Assembly (NCBI RefSeq): GCF_029227915.1
Contig: NC_079888.1
Location: 24,594,001 to 24,658,000 of the forward strand
Source of the DNA: Hydractinia symbiolongicarpus
Taxonomy: Eukaryota; Cnidaria; Hydrozoa; Anthoathecata; Hydractiniidae
Length of the DNA: 64,000 nucleotides
Reading direction: 5' to 3'
The first letter of the stretch is position 1. The number at the start of each line of letters is the position of its first letter. Of this stretch, positions 61,344-64,000 are shown piece by piece. The notes under the pieces were generated by a model that was not told the DNA's origin, did no database searches, and saw only the letters and a list, made by a program, of their open reading frames with translations. A program made the position numbers and the translations under genes.

Positions 61344-64000
61344 TTTCCAGAACGATTTTTTAAATTATTTTTTTACCACTAAACGCATGAGACTTGTAGT
61401 TTTCAAAAATATTTTCATATTTGATGAGACGCTGAATAAAAGCAGTTTAATCGCCGGCAAACGAAAACCCGCGATTTCCGGTAAATCCCGGGCTTGGCCC
61501 GTATAGTCAAAAGTATACAAAGAAAGTACCCAGGGAGTAAACTCATTTCCCGAACGATTTTTTATATTATTTTTTTACCACTAAACGCATGAGACTTGTA
61601 GTTTTCAAAAATATTTTCATATTTGATGGGACGCTGAATAAAAGAAGTTTAATCGCCGGCAAACGAAAATCCGCGATTTCCCGTAAATCCCGGACTCGGC
61701 CCGTATAGTCAAAAGTATACAAAGAAAGTACCCAGGGAGTAAACTCATTTCCCGAACGATTTTTTAAATTATTTTTTCACCACTAAAACGCATAAGACTT
61801 GTAGTTTTCAAAAATGTTTTCATTTTTGATGAGACGTTGAATAAAAGAAGTTTAATCGCCGGCAAACGAAAACCCGCGATTTCCCGTAAATCCCGGGCTT
61901 GGCCCGTATAGTCAAAAGTATACAAAGAAAGTACCCAGGGAGTAAACTCATTTCCCGAACAATTTTTTAAATTACTTTTTCACCACTAAAACGCATGAGA
62001 CTTGTAGTTTTTAAAAATGTTTTCATTTTTGATGAGACGCTGAATAAAAGAAGTTTAATCGCCGGCAAACGAAAACCTGCGATTTCCCGTAAGTCCTGGA
62101 CTCGTCCCGTATAGTCAAAAGTATACAAAGAAAGTACCCAGGGAGTAAACGCATTTCCCAAACGATTTTTTATATTATTTTTTTACCACTAAACGCATGA
62201 GACTTGTAGTTTTCAAAAATATTTTCATATTTGATGGGACGGTGAATAAAAGAAGTTTAATCGCCGGCAAACGAAAACCCGCGATTTCCCGTAAATCCCG
62301 GGCTTGGCCCGTATAGTCAAAAGTATACAAAAAAGTACCCAGGGAGTAAACTCATTTCCCGAACGATTTTTTAAATTACTTTTTCACCACTAAAACGCAT
62401 GAGACTTGTAGTTTTCAAGAATGTTTTCATTTTTGATGAGACGCTGAATAAAAGCAGTTTAATCGCCGGCAAACGAAAACCCGCGATTTCCCGTAAATCC
62501 CGGGCTTGGCACGTATAGTCGAATGTATGCAAAGAAAGTACCCTGTGAGTAAACTCATTTCCAGAACGATTTTTTAAATTATTTTTTCACCACTAAAACG
62601 CATAAGACTTGTAGTTTTTAAAAATGTTTTCATTTTTGATGAGACGCTGAATAAAAGAAGTTTAATCGCCGGCAAACGAAAACCCGGGATTTCCCGAAAA
62701 TCCCTGCTTGGCCCGTATAGTCAAAAGTATACAAAGAAAGTACCCAGGGAGTAAACTCATTTCCCGAACGATTTTTCAAATTATTTTTTCACCACTAAAA
62801 CGCATGAGACTTGTAGTTTTCAAAAATGTTTTCATTTTTGATGAGACCCTGAATAAGAGCAGTTTAATCGCCGGCAAACGAAAACCTGCGATTTCCCTAA
62901 ATCCCGGACTCGGCCCGTATAGTCAAAAGTATACAAAGAAAGTACCCAGGGAGTATACTCATTTCCAGAACGATTTTTTAAATTATCTTTTCACCACTAA
63001 AACGCATAAGACTTGTAGTTTTTAAAAATGTTTTCATTTTTGATGAGACACTGAATAAAAGAAGTTTAATCGCCGGCAAACGAAAACCCGCGATTTCCCG
63101 TAAATCCCGAGCTTGGTCCGTATAGTCAAAAGTATACAAAGAAAGTACCCTGTGAGTAAACTCATTTCCAGAACGATTTTTTAAATTATTTTTTTACCAC
63201 TAAACGCATGAGACTTGTAGTTTTCAAAAATATTTTCATATTTGATGAGACGCTGAATAAAAGCAGTTAAATCGCCGGCAAACGAAAACCCGCGATTTCC
63301 CGTTAATCCCGGACTCGGCCCGTATAGTCAAAAGTATACAAAGAAAGTACCCTGTGAGTAAACTCATTTCCAGAACGATTTTTTAAATTATTTTTTTACC
63401 ACTAAACGCATGAGACTTGTAGTTTTCAAAAATATTTTCATATTTGATGAGACGCTGAATAAAAGCAGTTAAATCGCCGGCAAACGAAAACCCGCGATTT
63501 CCCGTTAATCCTGGACTCGTCCCGTATATTCGAAAGTATACAAAGAAAGTACCCAGGGAGTAAACGCATTTCCCAAACGATTTTTTATATTATTTTTTTA
63601 CCACTAAACGCATGAGACTTGTAGTTTTCAAGAATGTTTTCATTTTTGATGAGACGCTGAATAAAAGCAGTTTAATCGCCGGCAAACGAAAACCCGCGAT
63701 TTCCCGTAAATCCCGGGCTTGGCACGTATAGTCGAATGTATGCAAAGAAAGTACCCTGTGAGTAAACTCATTTCCAGAACGATTTTTTAAATTATTTTTT
63801 CACCACTAAAACGCATAAGACTTGTAGTTTTTAAAAATGTTTTCATTTTTGATGAGACGCTGAATAAAAGAAGTTTAATCGCCGGCAAACGAAAACCCGG
63901 GATTTCCCGAAAATCCCGGCTTGGCCCGTATAGTCAAAAGTATACAAAGAAAGTACCCAGGGAGTAAACTCATTTCCCGAACGATTTTTCAAATTATTTT
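57424..64000 (-). repeat. Right satellite segment, minus orientation, ~32 monomers
   Basis: The same monomer continues in reverse orientation to the window edge. Its landmarks read as reverse complements: GTATACAAAGAAAGTACCC, CGCCGGCAAACGAAAAC and GATGAGACGCTGAATAAAAG. The variants present (GGCACGTATAGTCGAATG, GGGACGCTGAATAAAAG with the TATTTTCATATTTG dyad, and a short GTATACAAAAAAGTACCC form at 57869, 59286, 60298 and 62322) resemble the left 7 kb of the plus array more than the neighbouring 45-57 kb. A 2429-bp internal duplication is listed separately. Two adjacent copies around 63257 and 63459 share the rare GCAGTTAAATCGCC variant at 202 bp spacing, which indicates a local single-monomer duplication. 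No gene is visible. Confidence 0.96.

Noticed and set aside
1-64000. CRISPR array
   Set aside because: There is no short constant repeat with unique spacers. The entire 202-bp unit is repeated and the between-copy differences are scattered substitutions.

Overview
The whole 64 kb window is one satellite-DNA array. It consists of head-to-tail copies of a monomer of about 202 bp (roughly 37% GC, hand-counted on one consensus-like copy), with no unique sequence between copies. I see no protein-coding gene, rRNA, tRNA, CRISPR array, transposon or telomeric repeat. This much uninterrupted satellite, with nested higher-order duplications, points to eukaryotic heterochromatin, most likely a centromeric or pericentromeric block. 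I do not recognise the monomer and cannot name the organism.

Layout: 1-1012 holds 5 monomers in minus orientation; 1013-57423 holds about 280 monomers in plus orientation; 57424-64000 holds about 32 monomers in minus orientation. The two orientation switches differ. The left one (about 1012/1013) is a blunt, register-shifted join. The right one (57404-57460) is a near-perfect palindrome with a 17-nt loop, joined through 4 bp of microhomology inside the GC-rich core of the monomer. The registers at the two joins are not those expected of a single simple inversion.

The monomers fall into at least five families (called A to E here), told apart by linked diagnostic variants. They are arranged into higher-order repeats of many sizes (403/404, 607, 806, 940, 1009, 1210, 1415/1618, 1750, 2427/2429, 2488 and 4651 bp). 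The duplications are nested and overlap, and the long ones are nearly identical between copies, which implies recent unequal exchange or amplification. Nine monomers share one internal 70-bp deletion and are exactly 132 bp long.

Two sequence features may matter mechanistically. Family A monomers carry a complete G-quadruplex consensus (four GGG tracts, loops 7/6/7, tracts about 10 bp apart); every other family breaks or loosens it. Most monomers also carry a short AT-rich dyad (7-9 bp arms, AAAA loop). The right inversion join and the 70-bp deletion have breakpoints at these two structures respectively. The open reading frames in the window (up to 120 codons) are by-products of the repeat and are not annotated as genes.
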